Of a stretch of 24,055 nt of DNA, positions 1 through 7,552 are shown piece after piece. This DNA comes from Actinomycetota bacterium. GTDB lineage: Bacteria > Actinomycetota > UBA4738. The translations under genes and the position numbers were made by a program. Each line of letters starts with the position of its first letter. Positions within the stretch are counted from its first letter, which is position 1. Below the pieces are notes generated by a model. That model did no database searches, was not told the origin of the DNA, and worked only from the letters and a program-made list of their open reading frames with translations. The DNA is taken from positions 1 to 24,055 of the forward strand of contig VAYJ01000019.1 of assembly GCA_005888465.1 (NCBI GenBank), read 5' to 3'.

Positions 1-1
1 G

Positions 2-526
2 AAGACCCAGCTGGACACCCTCGAGCGCTACGTGGGCATCGGGCGCGGGGAGGGCGCCGACGTGCTGGTCGGCGGGGAACGCGCGGCCGTCGAGGGCCAC
101 GACGGCGGGTACTACTACCGCCCCACGATCTTCGTGGGCGTCGACAACTCGATGAAGATCGCCCAGGAGGAGATCTTCGGGCCGGTCCTCGCGGTGATCC
201 CCTTCGACGACGAGGATCAGGCCGTGCGCCTCGCGAACGACTCGATCTACGGACTTGCCGGCGCGGTGTGGTCGAGCGACGCGTCGCGAGCCGTTCGCGT
301 CGCTGAGCGCCTGCGCACGGGCACCGTGTGGATCAACGACTACCACATGATCAACCCGCGCTACCCGTTCGGCGGCTACAAGCAATCGGGGATCGGTCGC
401 GAGCACGGCGAGGTCGGCTTCAACGAATACCGCGAGCTCAAGCACATCCACGTTGACCTCGGTGGGCCGAGCCGTGCGAGGCATCCGTGGTGGGACCTGA
501 CGGTCCCGCCGCGCGATCGGAGCTGA
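2..526 (+). CDS. Aldehyde dehydrogenase, C-terminal part (gene begins before the window)
   Basis: This is the C-terminal third of an NAD(P)-dependent aldehyde dehydrogenase, which oxidises an aldehyde to a carboxylate in the cytoplasm. The frame is open from base 2, so the start and the catalytic Cys/Glu region lie outside the window. Visible family motifs are EEIFGPVLAV, the ANDSIYGLAGAVWS stretch and the C-terminal FGGYKQSGIGREHG motif, followed by the oligomerisation strand (FNEYRELKHIHVDL). This pattern is closest to betaine-aldehyde or gamma-aminobutyraldehyde dehydrogenases, but the substrate cannot be set from this part alone. The DinB-like gene starts 4 bases after the stop, so the two are probably co-transcribed. 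The family is certain and the substrate is not. Confidence 0.93.
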   Translation, partial: KTQLDTLERYVGIGRGEGADVLVGGERAAVEGHDGGYYYRPTIFVGVDNSMKIAQEEIFGPVLAVIPFDDEDQAVRLANDSIYGLAGAVWSSDASRAVRVAERLRTGTVWINDYHMINPRYPFGGYKQSGIGREHGEVGFNEYRELKHIHVDLGGPSRARHPWWDLTVPPRDRS

Positions 527-530
527 GCGC

Positions 531-1034
531 ATGCAGGACGTCACGCGCCAGGAGGCGCTCGGCACGCTTCGAGACGGCGACGCACAGGTCCAGGAGCTGC
601 TGGGAGGTCTCACGCCCGAGCACATGACGAGGGCCGCGACCATCGGCGACGGCGACTGGTCGGCGAAGGACCTCGTCGGGCACCTCGCGTTCTGGGAGGA
701 GCTCGCCCTGTCGGCGCTCACCGTCTGGAAGCAGGGCGCCGAGCCCGACACCGTTGGCGCCGCCGACGAGGTGAACGCCGCCAACCACGTACGCAAGGCG
801 AAGTGGTCCCTCGAGCGCGTCCTCGCCGAGAGTCGCGAGGTCCACGAGCGGCTGATCCGGGAGATCGAGGGGCTCTCCGATCGCGAGTGGAGCGCGCCTC
901 CGCCGAAGTCCTTCGCCAGGCGCGAGAGCGTTGGTGCCCGGTTGGGAGGACTGACGGGGGCGTCCGACGGCATGTTCCGGCACGCGTTCGCCCATCTGGG
1001 CGACCTGCGGGGCTACGTCGAGTCGCTCGCCTAG
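531..1034 (+). CDS. DinB-like / ClbS-DfsB-type four-helix protein
   Basis: This 167-residue protein has the pattern of the DinB / mycothiol-dependent maleylpyruvate isomerase superfamily of four-helix bundles. The first metal-site helix reads WSAKDLVGHLAFWEE (His near residue 52), and a C-terminal helix carries FRHAFAHLGDLRGYV, whose histidines would complete a three-His site. Many members are thiol-dependent transferases or of unknown function, and the whole-length match looks more like the ClbS/DfsB subgroup than true maleylpyruvate isomerase. The ATG follows the aldehyde dehydrogenase stop by 4 bases, suggesting translational coupling. The stop overlaps the stop of the convergent SRPBCC gene through a shared CTAG. 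The specific function is unknown. Confidence 0.8.
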   Translation: MQDVTRQEALGTLRDGDAQVQELLGGLTPEHMTRAATIGDGDWSAKDLVGHLAFWEELALSALTVWKQGAEPDTVGAADEVNAANHVRKAKWSLERVLAESREVHERLIREIEGLSDREWSAPPPKSFARRESVGARLGGLTGASDGMFRHAFAHLGDLRGYVESLA

Positions 1035-1468
1035 CCCGACTCCGCGATCCGCTTCAGGTTCCCGATCGAACGCCGCAGCATCCATCGCTGCCAGGGTGCA
1101 TACAGCCAGAGCGCGATCGACCCGAGGACCGGGGGCATCATCCGGATCTCCTCGATCCAGGTGAACCGCGTGCTGCGCTCATCGACAGGGTCGAGCCGCC
1201 ACTGCCCGGTCCCCGTGACCACCCCGACGTGGTCGACCACCAGTCGCCGCGGCGGCTCCCACACGGTGACCCGGACGAGATCGGTCGCCGCGGGGATCCC
1301 GAAGACCTTCGTGCGAACCGTCATCGACGCTCCTAGCTCCCGCTTCGGCCCACGGACCTCGATCCGGCTGACGTCGGGCATCCAGGAAGCCTGGCGCTCC
1401 CAGTCGCTCACCACGGACCAGACGCGCTCGGGTGGCGCCCCAATGACCGCAGCCTGCTCGAATCGCAT
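1031..1468 (-). CDS. SRPBCC (polyketide cyclase/START-like) family protein
   Basis: This 145-residue protein has the START/Bet v1-like lipid- or ligand-binding fold. Its N-terminus (MRFEQAAVIGAPPERVW) is the classic first strand and helix of the family, followed by VVSDWERQASWMPD and a WRLDPVDERSTRFTW strand near the middle. Such proteins bind hydrophobic ligands or act as cyclases or dehydratases, and nothing here fixes the ligand. The ATG at 1466-1468 is chosen because GGAGG lies just upstream on the minus strand and the homology-like sequence starts exactly there. The open frame extends further upstream but only as Arg/Ser-rich noise. The gene is convergent with the DinB-like gene and diverges from the DUF2269-like gene. 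Confidence 0.85.
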   Translation of the reverse strand: MRFEQAAVIGAPPERVWSVVSDWERQASWMPDVSRIEVRGPKRELGASMTVRTKVFGIPAATDLVRVTVWEPPRRLVVDHVGVVTGTGQWRLDPVDERSTRFTWIEEIRMMPPVLGSIALWLYAPWQRWMLRRSIGNLKRIAESG

Positions 1469-1483
1469 CGATCGCCTCCGGAC

Positions 1484-1512
1484 TTGACGAATGCGTCCTC
1501 GGTGGCCAGAGT
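1484..1512 (+). promoter_or_regulatory. Predicted sigma-70-type promoter of the DUF2269-like gene
   Basis: A -35 box TTGACG (1484-1489) is separated by exactly 17 bases from a -10 box CAGAGT (1507-1512). Transcription would start near 1519 and leave a leader of about 27 bases with a GGGAGG ribosome binding site (1535-1540) before the ATG at 1546. The boxes match the consensus at 5 of 6 and 3 of 6 positions; no experimental support is available. Confidence 0.55.
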
Positions 1513-1545
1513 ACGCGCGGTCGATCGGTCGAGTGGGAGGCACGG

Positions 1546-2049
1546 ATGACCTGGTTCCGGTTCTGGCTGCTGCTCCACATCTTCGCCGCGATCGCCGCGT
1601 TCGGGCCGATCTACGCGCTCGGCCTGATCGCAAGTTACGCCCGCAAGGACCCCAAGAACGCGCACGTCGTCACCGAGATCGGTCACGCGATCGAGACGAA
1701 AATCGTCATTCCGGCCGCCGTCGTCATGCCCTTCCTCGGCGTCGCGTTGATCTGGTCCGGCCACTTCCCATTGTGGAAGAACACGTGGCTCGTCATCGCG
1801 ATCATCCTGTACGCGATCGCCTTCGCCCTCTCGGTATTGGTGCAGCGAACCAACACCGTGAAGATGCTCCACGCCATCGAGCGCATGCCTGCGCCCACGC
1901 CTGGAGCCGCCACGGACGGGCCGCCCCCCCAGATCGCAGCGCTCGGGAAGCGGCTCGCGATGGGCGGCGCGCTCCTGACGATGTTGATCACCGCCATCAT
2001 CGTGCTCATGGTCTGGCGACCGGGGTGCGTCGGGATCTGCGGCGGCTAG
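1546..2049 (+). CDS. DUF2269-like integral membrane protein
   Basis: This 167-residue protein has four predicted transmembrane helices, at about residues 5-30, 52-71, 79-100 and 136-156. A conserved-looking His-containing first helix (FWLLLHIFAAIAAFGPIYALGL) resembles DUF2269 (predicted integral membrane) proteins. The loop between helices 3 and 4 is cytoplasm-like, with basic residues and a Pro/Ala-rich stretch. The function of the family is not known; a heme- or ion-related role is sometimes guessed from the histidines, but nothing here proves it. The start is supported by GGGAGG 5 bases upstream and by the predicted promoter at 1484-1512. The gene stands alone and is followed by a 12-bp hairpin. 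Confidence 0.75.
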   Translation: MTWFRFWLLLHIFAAIAAFGPIYALGLIASYARKDPKNAHVVTEIGHAIETKIVIPAAVVMPFLGVALIWSGHFPLWKNTWLVIAIILYAIAFALSVLVQRTNTVKMLHAIERMPAPTPGAATDGPPPQIAALGKRLAMGGALLTMLITAIIVLMVWRPGCVGICGG

Positions 2050-2065
2050 CTGTGTCCGGAACAAA

Positions 2066-2100
2066 CCGAAGGGGGGACTGCCCGCATGTCCCCCCTTCGG
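2066..2100 (+). terminator. Perfect 12-bp stem-loop after the DUF2269-like gene
   Basis: The arm CCGAAGGGGGGA (2066-2077) pairs perfectly with TCCCCCCTTCGG (2089-2100) around an 11-base loop. It begins 17 bases after the stop codon. There is no T-run after it, as is common for terminators in high-GC actinobacteria, so it is probably a strong intrinsic or assisted terminator or an mRNA 3'-end stabiliser. Because it is symmetrical it could also act on the other strand. Confidence 0.7.
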
Positions 2101-2244
2101 CATATGCAGCGCCCGGGCGCCCTCCCGTGCGCTGCTTGTCCCGCCGGGTAGCCGGCAGGATGTCTCGTCTGGTGCGCGGGCAGACGCCTTGAGTATCGGC
2201 ATCCGCCCGCTCGCGTTTGAGGGTAGATCGAGCAGAATCGGCCC

Positions 2245-2426
2245 GTGAGCTCGGGCACGCTCCTCGCTCCGCTGCTGGTCACGCCGACAGGCGCCCTGCC
2301 GATCCGTGGTAACGCGCTGGGCGCGCCGGCGGCATCCTGACCCACGTCGGTCCCGCCGCGGCGCTGCCCGACGCCGAGCGGCCCGCCCCGATCGTCCAGG
2401 GGGCCGGTGCCGTCATTCCCGGCTTC
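2245..2426 (+). pseudogene. hutI: Frameshifted N-terminal segment of hutI
   Basis: Translation from GTG 2245 gives a hutI-like first beta-strand region (LLAPLLVTPTGALPIRGNALG) but meets a stop at 2338-2340. In the reading frame of the main hutI body, the codons from about 2325 onward read GGILTHVGPAAALPD and then AVIPGFVDCHTHL, the usual second half of the HutI N-terminal beta-sandwich. That frame has a stop at 2310-2312 and no ATG/GTG/TTG start before 2427. One missing base at about 2313-2330 would join the two into a protein of about 398 residues, the normal HutI length. A -10-like CAGAAT (2233-2238) lies 6 bases before GTG 2245, which fits a leaderless start. This could be a sequencing or assembly error or a real mutation. 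Confidence 0.6.
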
Positions 2427-3440
2427 GTGGACTGTCATACCCACCTGCCGTTCTTCGGCTGGCGGGCGGACGAGTTCGCCGCGAGGCTTTTCGGCCAAAC
2501 GTATCGCGACGTGCAGGGTGGCGGTGGCGGCATCTACCGAAGTGCTCGCCTCCTCGCCGGCGCAAACGACGACCAAGTGCTCGCGTTCTGTCTCCCCCTC
2601 GCCGCGGAGATGCTCGCCCATGGGACGACGGCGGTCGAGCTGAAGACCGGCTACGGGCTGTCCGTCGAAGCCGAGCTGCGGCAGGCCCGGCTTGCTCGCC
2701 GGCTCGCGAGTTCGATCCCGCAGACCACGACGGTGACACTGCTCGCCTGCCACGCGGTCCCCGAGGGGATGGGGCGCCAGCGCTGGGTCGACCTCGTCTG
2801 CGGCGAGCTGATCCCCGCCGCGGCCGGCGAGGACCTCGTCGATGCCGTGGACGTCTACGTCGAGGACATCGCGTTCTCGGTGGACGACCTCATCCGGGTC
2901 GCCGACACCGCTCGAGAGCACGGACTCGCCATCCGATGCCATGCCGACCAGTTAGGACACTCGGGTGCTACCGAGGCCGCCGTCGCCGTGGGCGCGCGAA
3001 GCGCCGACCACCTCAACCACGTCGGCCCGGTGGGCGCGGCGGCGCTCGCCGCATCCGACACCGTGGGCGTCCCGCTTCCCACCTCCACGCTGTTCCTCGG
3101 CGCGAGCCCACCGGACGTACCCGCGCTCCTGGCCTCGGGAGCCGCGTTGGCGTTCGCGCCCGACTTCAACCCCGGCACGTCGCCGTGCCTCTCCATTCCC
3201 GAGGTGATCTCGACGGCCGCCGCTCTTTACCGCGTTCCGTCGAAGGTGGCGCTCTCGGGAACCACCCTCAACGCGGCCTGGGTCCTCGGACTGCATGACC
3301 GGGTCGGCTCGCTGGAAGTCGGCAAGCGTGCGGACTTCGTCGTCCTCGACACCGACGATCCGGCGATGATCGCCTACCGGCCCGGCCACAATCCCGTGGC
3401 CCAAACGTGGGTCGCGGGCGAGCGATCAGAGCATAAGTAA
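2427..3440 (+). CDS. hutI: Imidazolonepropionase (body of the gene; N-terminus in another frame)
   Basis: HutI is a cytoplasmic amidohydrolase that opens 4-imidazolone-5-propionate to N-formimino-L-glutamate, the third step of histidine degradation. Counting from GTG 2427, the metal ligands are the HxH pair H4 and H6 (DCHTHL), H172 (HADQ) and D246 (in APDFNPGTSP), with further family motifs ELKTGYGL (71-78) and H109 in LACHAVPEG. The GTG at 2427 lies inside the conserved GFVDCHTHL motif and is therefore unlikely to be the true start; about 60 residues of the N-terminal sandwich lie upstream in a shifted frame. The gene converges on hutH, 65 bases away. Function is confident; integrity of the gene is uncertain. 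Confidence 0.9.
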   Translation: MDCHTHLPFFGWRADEFAARLFGQTYRDVQGGGGGIYRSARLLAGANDDQVLAFCLPLAAEMLAHGTTAVELKTGYGLSVEAELRQARLARRLASSIPQTTTVTLLACHAVPEGMGRQRWVDLVCGELIPAAAGEDLVDAVDVYVEDIAFSVDDLIRVADTAREHGLAIRCHADQLGHSGATEAAVAVGARSADHLNHVGPVGAAALAASDTVGVPLPTSTLFLGASPPDVPALLASGAALAFAPDFNPGTSPCLSIPEVISTAAALYRVPSKVALSGTTLNAAWVLGLHDRVGSLEVGKRADFVVLDTDDPAMIAYRPGHNPVAQTWVAGERSEHK

Positions 3441-3505
3441 CGCTGATCCACTTAGCTGGTTGACAGGCGCCGTCATCACTAGGGTCGATCCTCGGCTCTG
3501 TGCGG

Positions 3506-5029
3506 TCAGACGAGCGGGCCGGTCACGGCCCCGACCGCCTCGAGCAACGCGCCCGACCGAACCAGCTCGATCGCTGCGTCCACGTCCGCCTTCAGCCCGC
3601 GGTCCTCCCGCAGGAACGCGATCACCTCGCGCACGGCAGCGAGGGCTGCCCGGGTCGCCGGAGCGGGCGTGAGGGCGCGGAGCTCGAGGGCTTGCGCAGA
3701 GCAGAGGACCTCCATCGCTACTACGACCTCGGCGTTCGCGACGCATCCACGCGCGTGGCGGGCGGCCGTCATGCCCATGCTCACGTGGTCCTCCTGTCCC
3801 GCGGAGGACGGGATCGAATCGACCGACGCCGGATGGGCCAGGGTCTTCGACTCCGAGACGAGCGACGCGGCCGTGTACTGCACGATCATGAACCCCGAAT
3901 TCATCCCGGCCTTATCGACCAGGAACGCAGGCAGGCCGTTGTTGGTCGCCGGATCGAGCAGACGATAGAGGCGCCGCTCGGAGATCGAAGCCAGCCCCAC
4001 GGTCGCGACCGCCAGCGCGTCGAGCGCGACCGCGACGGGCTGCCCGTGGAAGTTGCCGCCGGACACGACCTCGCCCGTCTCGGCGAAGACGATCGGGTTG
4101 TCCGAGACGGCGCCCACCTCGATCTCCAGCACGGAGTCGGCGTGACCGAGGGCGTCCCGGAACGCGCCGTGGACCTGCGGCGCGCACCGGAGCGAATACG
4201 CATCCTGCACGAGATGCGCGCTATTCCGGTGCGATGCCGTGATCTCGCTCCCCGCGAGCAGGGCGCGAAGGTTGGCGGCAGAGGCGAGCTGCCCAGGGTG
4301 GGGGCGCAGGCGGTGTAGGCGCTCGTCGAACGGCCGGTCGGTCCCGAGAATCGCCTCGATCGTCATCGCCGCTGTGATGTCGGCGGTCCGGGCGAGCGCC
4401 CGCGCGCGATCGGCGGCGACCAAGCCAACGGCCAGCATCCCTTGCGTCCCGTTGATGAGCGCGAGGCCTTCCTTCGGCTCGAGTTCGAGCGGCTCGATCC
4501 CTGCGGCGCGGAGCGCATCGCCGGCGGGGACGCGCTGTCCGTTGACCTGGATCTCGCCTTCGCCGATCAGCGGCAGCGCGAGGTGGGCCAGCGGCGCGAG
4601 GTCTCCGGACGCGCCGAGGGATCCCTGCTCGGGCACGATGGGGAGGAGGTCTTCGTTGAGGAGCCGCATCAGCCGCTCCACAACGACCGGGCGCACGCCC
4701 GAATACCCGAGCGCGAGCACGTGGGCGCGGAGCAGCAGCATCGTTCGGACCTCCTCGCGCGAGAGCGCGGGGCCGACGCCGACCGCGTGGGACCGGAGGA
4801 GATCGAGCTGGAGCCGCCGAACCTCGTCGGGCTGCAGGCGAACGGACGCGAGGCTCCCCAGTCCGGTGGTGACCCCATACACGGTCTCCCCCGCCTCGAC
4901 CTTGGACGCGACGACGTCGCGCGAGGCTTGGAGTCGCCCCCGCGCGCCGGGCGAGAGCTCGACGCTCGCCCCGCGCGCCACCGCGGCCACGTCCGCGCGA
5001 TCCAGCCGCTCGCCGATCAGAATGGTCAT
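3506..5029 (-). CDS. hutH: Histidine ammonia-lyase
   Basis: HutH removes ammonia from L-histidine to give urocanate, the first step of histidine degradation. The 507-residue length is normal. The MIO prosthetic group forms autocatalytically from A140-S141-G142 within GSLGASGDLAPLAHL. The catalytic Tyr is Y51 (YGVTTGLG) and the conserved RSHAVGVG motif carries H81. Further family motifs are ALINGTQGM and NSAHLVQDAYSLRCAPQVHG. The ATG at 5027-5029 starts the expected N-terminal sequence; only a weak GGCGG precedes it, and a TAGCCT box about 9 bases upstream suggests a very short leader. It diverges from the AlkD-type gene and converges with hutI, so it has its own transcription unit. Confidence 0.97.
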   Translation of the reverse strand: MTILIGERLDRADVAAVARGASVELSPGARGRLQASRDVVASKVEAGETVYGVTTGLGSLASVRLQPDEVRRLQLDLLRSHAVGVGPALSREEVRTMLLLRAHVLALGYSGVRPVVVERLMRLLNEDLLPIVPEQGSLGASGDLAPLAHLALPLIGEGEIQVNGQRVPAGDALRAAGIEPLELEPKEGLALINGTQGMLAVGLVAADRARALARTADITAAMTIEAILGTDRPFDERLHRLRPHPGQLASAANLRALLAGSEITASHRNSAHLVQDAYSLRCAPQVHGAFRDALGHADSVLEIEVGAVSDNPIVFAETGEVVSGGNFHGQPVAVALDALAVATVGLASISERRLYRLLDPATNNGLPAFLVDKAGMNSGFMIVQYTAASLVSESKTLAHPASVDSIPSSAGQEDHVSMGMTAARHARGCVANAEVVVAMEVLCSAQALELRALTPAPATRAALAAVREVIAFLREDRGLKADVDAAIELVRSGALLEAVGAVTGPLV

Positions 5030-5071
5030 GTCCGCCGCAGGCTAAGCTCTCGGGTCCGCTGCCAGCAAGCC

Positions 5072-5076
5072 GGAGG
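5072..5076 (+). promoter_or_regulatory. Ribosome binding site that sets the AlkD-type start
   Basis: GGAGG at 5072-5076 lies 10 bases before GTG 5087. The frame is open far upstream (antisense to hutH), so this site is the main reason for choosing GTG 5087 as the start. Confidence 0.6.
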
Positions 5077-5086
5077 TCGGGAGTTC

Positions 5087-5770
5087 GTGCGGTATCAGGA
5101 GGTGCTCGAGGAGCTGCATCGGCTCGCCGGTCCGGCCGGCCGGGAGGGCATGGCTCGGTTCGGCATCCGGACCGAACGGGCACTCGGGATCTCGATGCCG
5201 AGCCTCCGCGCCTTGGCGAAGCGGATTGGGACCGACCACCGCCTCGCCGGGCAGCTCTGGCGGTCCCGGATCCACGAGGCGCGGCTTCTCGCCTCCATGG
5301 TAGAGGACCCCGCAACGGTTACCGAACAGCAGATGGAGGACTGGGCGGAAGGGTTCGACTCGTGGGACATGGTCGATGTCACGTGCGGTGGCCTGTTCGA
5401 CCGGACGCCCTTCGCCTACGCGAAGGCCGCCGCGTGGAGCTCGCGCGAGGAGGAGTTCGTCAAGCGGGCGGGGTTCGCGCTCATGGCGTCGCTCGCCGTG
5501 CACGATCGACGCGCCTCCGATCACGCCATCGCGCGGTTCCTTCCGCTGATCGAACGGCAGGCGTGGGACGGGCGGAACTTCGTGAAGAAGGCGGTGAACT
5601 GGGCGCTGCGACAGATCGGCAAGCGCAACCTGGCGCTGAACGAGCGGGCGATCGGCGTGGCGCTCCGCATCCAGGCACAGGGGACGGGACCCGCGCGATG
5701 GATCGCGGCCGATGCCCTGCGCGAGCTCCGCAGCGACGCCGTGCAGGAGCGACTGCGCCGGCGCAGCTGA
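5087..5770 (+). CDS. DNA alkylation repair protein, AlkD-like HEAT-repeat glycosylase family
   Basis: This 227-residue protein matches the AlkC/AlkD DNA alkylation repair family, HEAT-like helical glycosylases that remove alkylated purines. Family motifs seen are MARFGIRTERALGISMPSLRALAKRIG, HEARLLASMVEDP, the DSWDMVDVTCGGLF helix pair (the Trp-Asp segment implicated in catalysis in AlkD) and RNFVKKAVNWALRQIGKRN near the C-terminus. GTG 5087 is used because a GGAGG site precedes it and homology-like sequence begins there; upstream sequence in the same frame is antisense to hutH. Its position between hutH and hutU has no metabolic explanation. A TAAGCT box at 5043-5048 may be its -10. The stop is 13 bases from that of hutU. 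Confidence 0.88.
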   Translation: MRYQEVLEELHRLAGPAGREGMARFGIRTERALGISMPSLRALAKRIGTDHRLAGQLWRSRIHEARLLASMVEDPATVTEQQMEDWAEGFDSWDMVDVTCGGLFDRTPFAYAKAAAWSSREEEFVKRAGFALMASLAVHDRRASDHAIARFLPLIERQAWDGRNFVKKAVNWALRQIGKRNLALNERAIGVALRIQAQGTGPARWIAADALRELRSDAVQERLRRRS

Positions 5771-5776
5771 GGTCGG

Positions 5777-5793
5777 GGCTCGTTACTCGAGCC
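5777..5793. terminator. Short hairpin between convergent AlkD-type and hutU genes
   Basis: GGCTCG (5777-5782) pairs with CGAGCC (5788-5793) around a 5-base loop that contains the first bases of the hutU stop codon. It lacks a T-run. Its position between two convergent stops suggests a weak bidirectional terminator. Confidence 0.35.
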
Positions 5794-7462
5794 AGGGAAG
5801 CCTGACGCCGCGCTCGCGCGCCGTCGCGAGCGCCTCCTCGTAGCCTGCGTCGGCGTGGCGGATCACGCCCATGCCCGGGTCGGTGGTGAGCACGCGCTGC
5901 AGCCTCCCGGCGGCGTCGTCGGTGCCGTCCGCGACCACGACCATGCCGGCGTGGATCGAGTACCCGATCCCGACGCCACCGCCGTGGTGGACGCTCACCC
6001 AGTGCGCGCCGGCCGCCGTGTTGAGGAGCGCATTCAGGATGGGCCAGTCGGCGATCGCGTCGGACCCGTCCCGCATACCCTCGGTCTCTCGGTATGGCGA
6101 CGCGACGCTCCCGGCGTCCAGGTGGTCCCGTCCGATCACGATCGGCGCCGAGATCTCGCCCTTCCGAACGAGCTCGTTGAAGACCTCGCCCGCGCGATCC
6201 CGCTCGCCGTAGCCGAGCCAGCAGATGCGCGCCGGAAGCCCCTGGAACGCGACGCGATCCTCGGCCAGCCGAAGCCACCGGGCCAGGCGCTCGTCGTTCG
6301 GAAAGAGCCGCGCCACAGCCCGATCCGTGGCCAGGATGTCCGCAGGGTCCCCGGAGAGCGCGGCCCATCGGAACGGGCCCTTCCCCAGGCAGAACATCGG
6401 CCGGATGAACGCCGGGACGAAGCCAGGGTAGGCGAACGCCCGCTCGTGCGCCAGTCCGCCCTGCTCCGCGCCGGCGCGCAGGTTGTTCCCATAGTCGAAG
6501 ACGACCGACCCGCGATCCAGGAACCCGACCATGGCCTCGCAGTGCGCCGCCATCGAGGCGTACGCGCGCTTCGTGTAGTCCTCCGGCGCCTGGCGCCGGA
6601 GGTCCGCCGACTCCTGCACGGTCAGGCCCATGGGGACGTAGCCGCCCAGTGGGTCGTGCGCGCTCGTCTGGTCGGTGACGACGTCCGCCGGGAACCCGCG
6701 CCGGAGCAGCTCGGGGAAGACCTCGGCCGCGTTGCCGACCAGGCCGATGGAGACTGGCTCACGCGCCGCGGCGGCCCCCTCGGCCCAACGAACCGCTTCG
6801 TCGATCGATGCGGTCTCGCGGTCCAGATAGCGCGTCTTGATCCGCCGCTCGATGCGCGCAGGGTCGACCTCGACGCAGATCGCGACGCCTTCGTTCATCG
6901 TGACGGCGAGCGGCTGCGCGCCGCCCATCCCACCGAGCCCGGCCGTGAGCACGATCTGGCCCGCGAGCGACCCGCCGAACCGCTGCCCGCCGAGCTCGCC
7001 GAGCGTCTCGTACGTGCCCTGCAGGATGCCCTGGCTCCCGATGTAGATCCAGGAGCCCGCTGTCATCTGGCCGTACATCGTGAGCCCCGCGGCCTCGAGC
7101 TGCCAGAACGTCTCCCAGTCGGCCCACTTCGGGACCAGCATCGCGTTCGAGATCAGGACGCGGGGGGCAGACGGCTGCGTGCGGAACACGCCGACGGGCT
7201 TGCCCGACTGGATGAGGAGCGTCTCGTCGTCCTCCAGCCCCCGGAGCGCCCGCACGATCTGGTGGAACGCGTCCCACGATCGCGCCGCCTTGCCGGTGCC
7301 CCCGTAGACGACCAGGTCGGCCGGTCGCTCGGCGACGTCGGGGTCGAGGTTGTTCATGAGCATCCGAAGCGCGGCCTCCTGCGGCCAGCCCTTGCAGGAC
7401 AGCTCGCTGCCGCGCGGCGCCCGGACCTCGGGGACCTCGGTCGTGCTCACGCCTTCCAGCAT
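5783..7462 (-). CDS. hutU: Urocanate hydratase
   Basis: HutU adds water to urocanate with tightly bound NAD+ as electrophile, giving imidazolonepropionate, the second step of histidine degradation. From ATG 7462 the protein has 559 residues, the normal length. Visible motifs are APRGSELSCKGWPQEAALRMLMNNLDP near the N-terminus, the LVVYGGTGKAARSW segment, the NAD site LTAGLGGMGGAQP (172-184), LVGNAAEVFPELLRRG, and the catalytic Cys C358 in IRPMFCLGKGPFRWAALSGDP. The start is uncertain: ATG 7462, an in-frame GTG at 7450 and an upstream TTG at 7513 all lack a good ribosome binding site. It is separated from hutH by the convergent AlkD-type gene and diverges from the sugar dehydrogenase gene. Confidence 0.96.
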   Translation of the reverse strand: MLEGVSTTEVPEVRAPRGSELSCKGWPQEAALRMLMNNLDPDVAERPADLVVYGGTGKAARSWDAFHQIVRALRGLEDDETLLIQSGKPVGVFRTQPSAPRVLISNAMLVPKWADWETFWQLEAAGLTMYGQMTAGSWIYIGSQGILQGTYETLGELGGQRFGGSLAGQIVLTAGLGGMGGAQPLAVTMNEGVAICVEVDPARIERRIKTRYLDRETASIDEAVRWAEGAAAAREPVSIGLVGNAAEVFPELLRRGFPADVVTDQTSAHDPLGGYVPMGLTVQESADLRRQAPEDYTKRAYASMAAHCEAMVGFLDRGSVVFDYGNNLRAGAEQGGLAHERAFAYPGFVPAFIRPMFCLGKGPFRWAALSGDPADILATDRAVARLFPNDERLARWLRLAEDRVAFQGLPARICWLGYGERDRAGEVFNELVRKGEISAPIVIGRDHLDAGSVASPYRETEGMRDGSDAIADWPILNALLNTAAGAHWVSVHHGGGVGIGYSIHAGMVVVADGTDDAAGRLQRVLTTDPGMGVIRHADAGYEEALATARERGVRLPWLE

Positions 7463-7488
7463 GCGGCGGCCGCGGCCCCCGCGCAAGA

Positions 7489-7517
7489 TGGACAGGAGTC
7501 GCGGGTTCGGCAAGAAT
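7489..7517 (+). promoter_or_regulatory. Predicted promoter of the sugar dehydrogenase gene
   Basis: TGGACA (7489-7494) and AAGAAT (7512-7517) are separated by 17 bases and would start transcription near 7524, 29 bases before the ATG. On the opposite strand, the pair TTGCCG (7513-7508) and CATCTT (7490-7485), also 17 apart, may serve hutU. The matches are moderate. Confidence 0.4.
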
Positions 7518-7552
7518 GGGCCCTCACCCCCCCGCCCGAAGGGAGCCCACTC

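Noticed and set aside
3460..3485. Perfect TTGACA with a TAGGGT between hutI and hutH
   Set aside because: The spacer is only 14 bases and the site would read into the 3' end of hutH, so a working promoter is unlikely.
5855..7550. Very long open frame on the plus strand opposite hutU
   Set aside because: It is antisense to hutU, whose motifs and catalytic Cys are clear. It is Arg/Pro/Asp/Val-rich with no domain, and its extension into the sugar dehydrogenase frame is an artefact of high GC.
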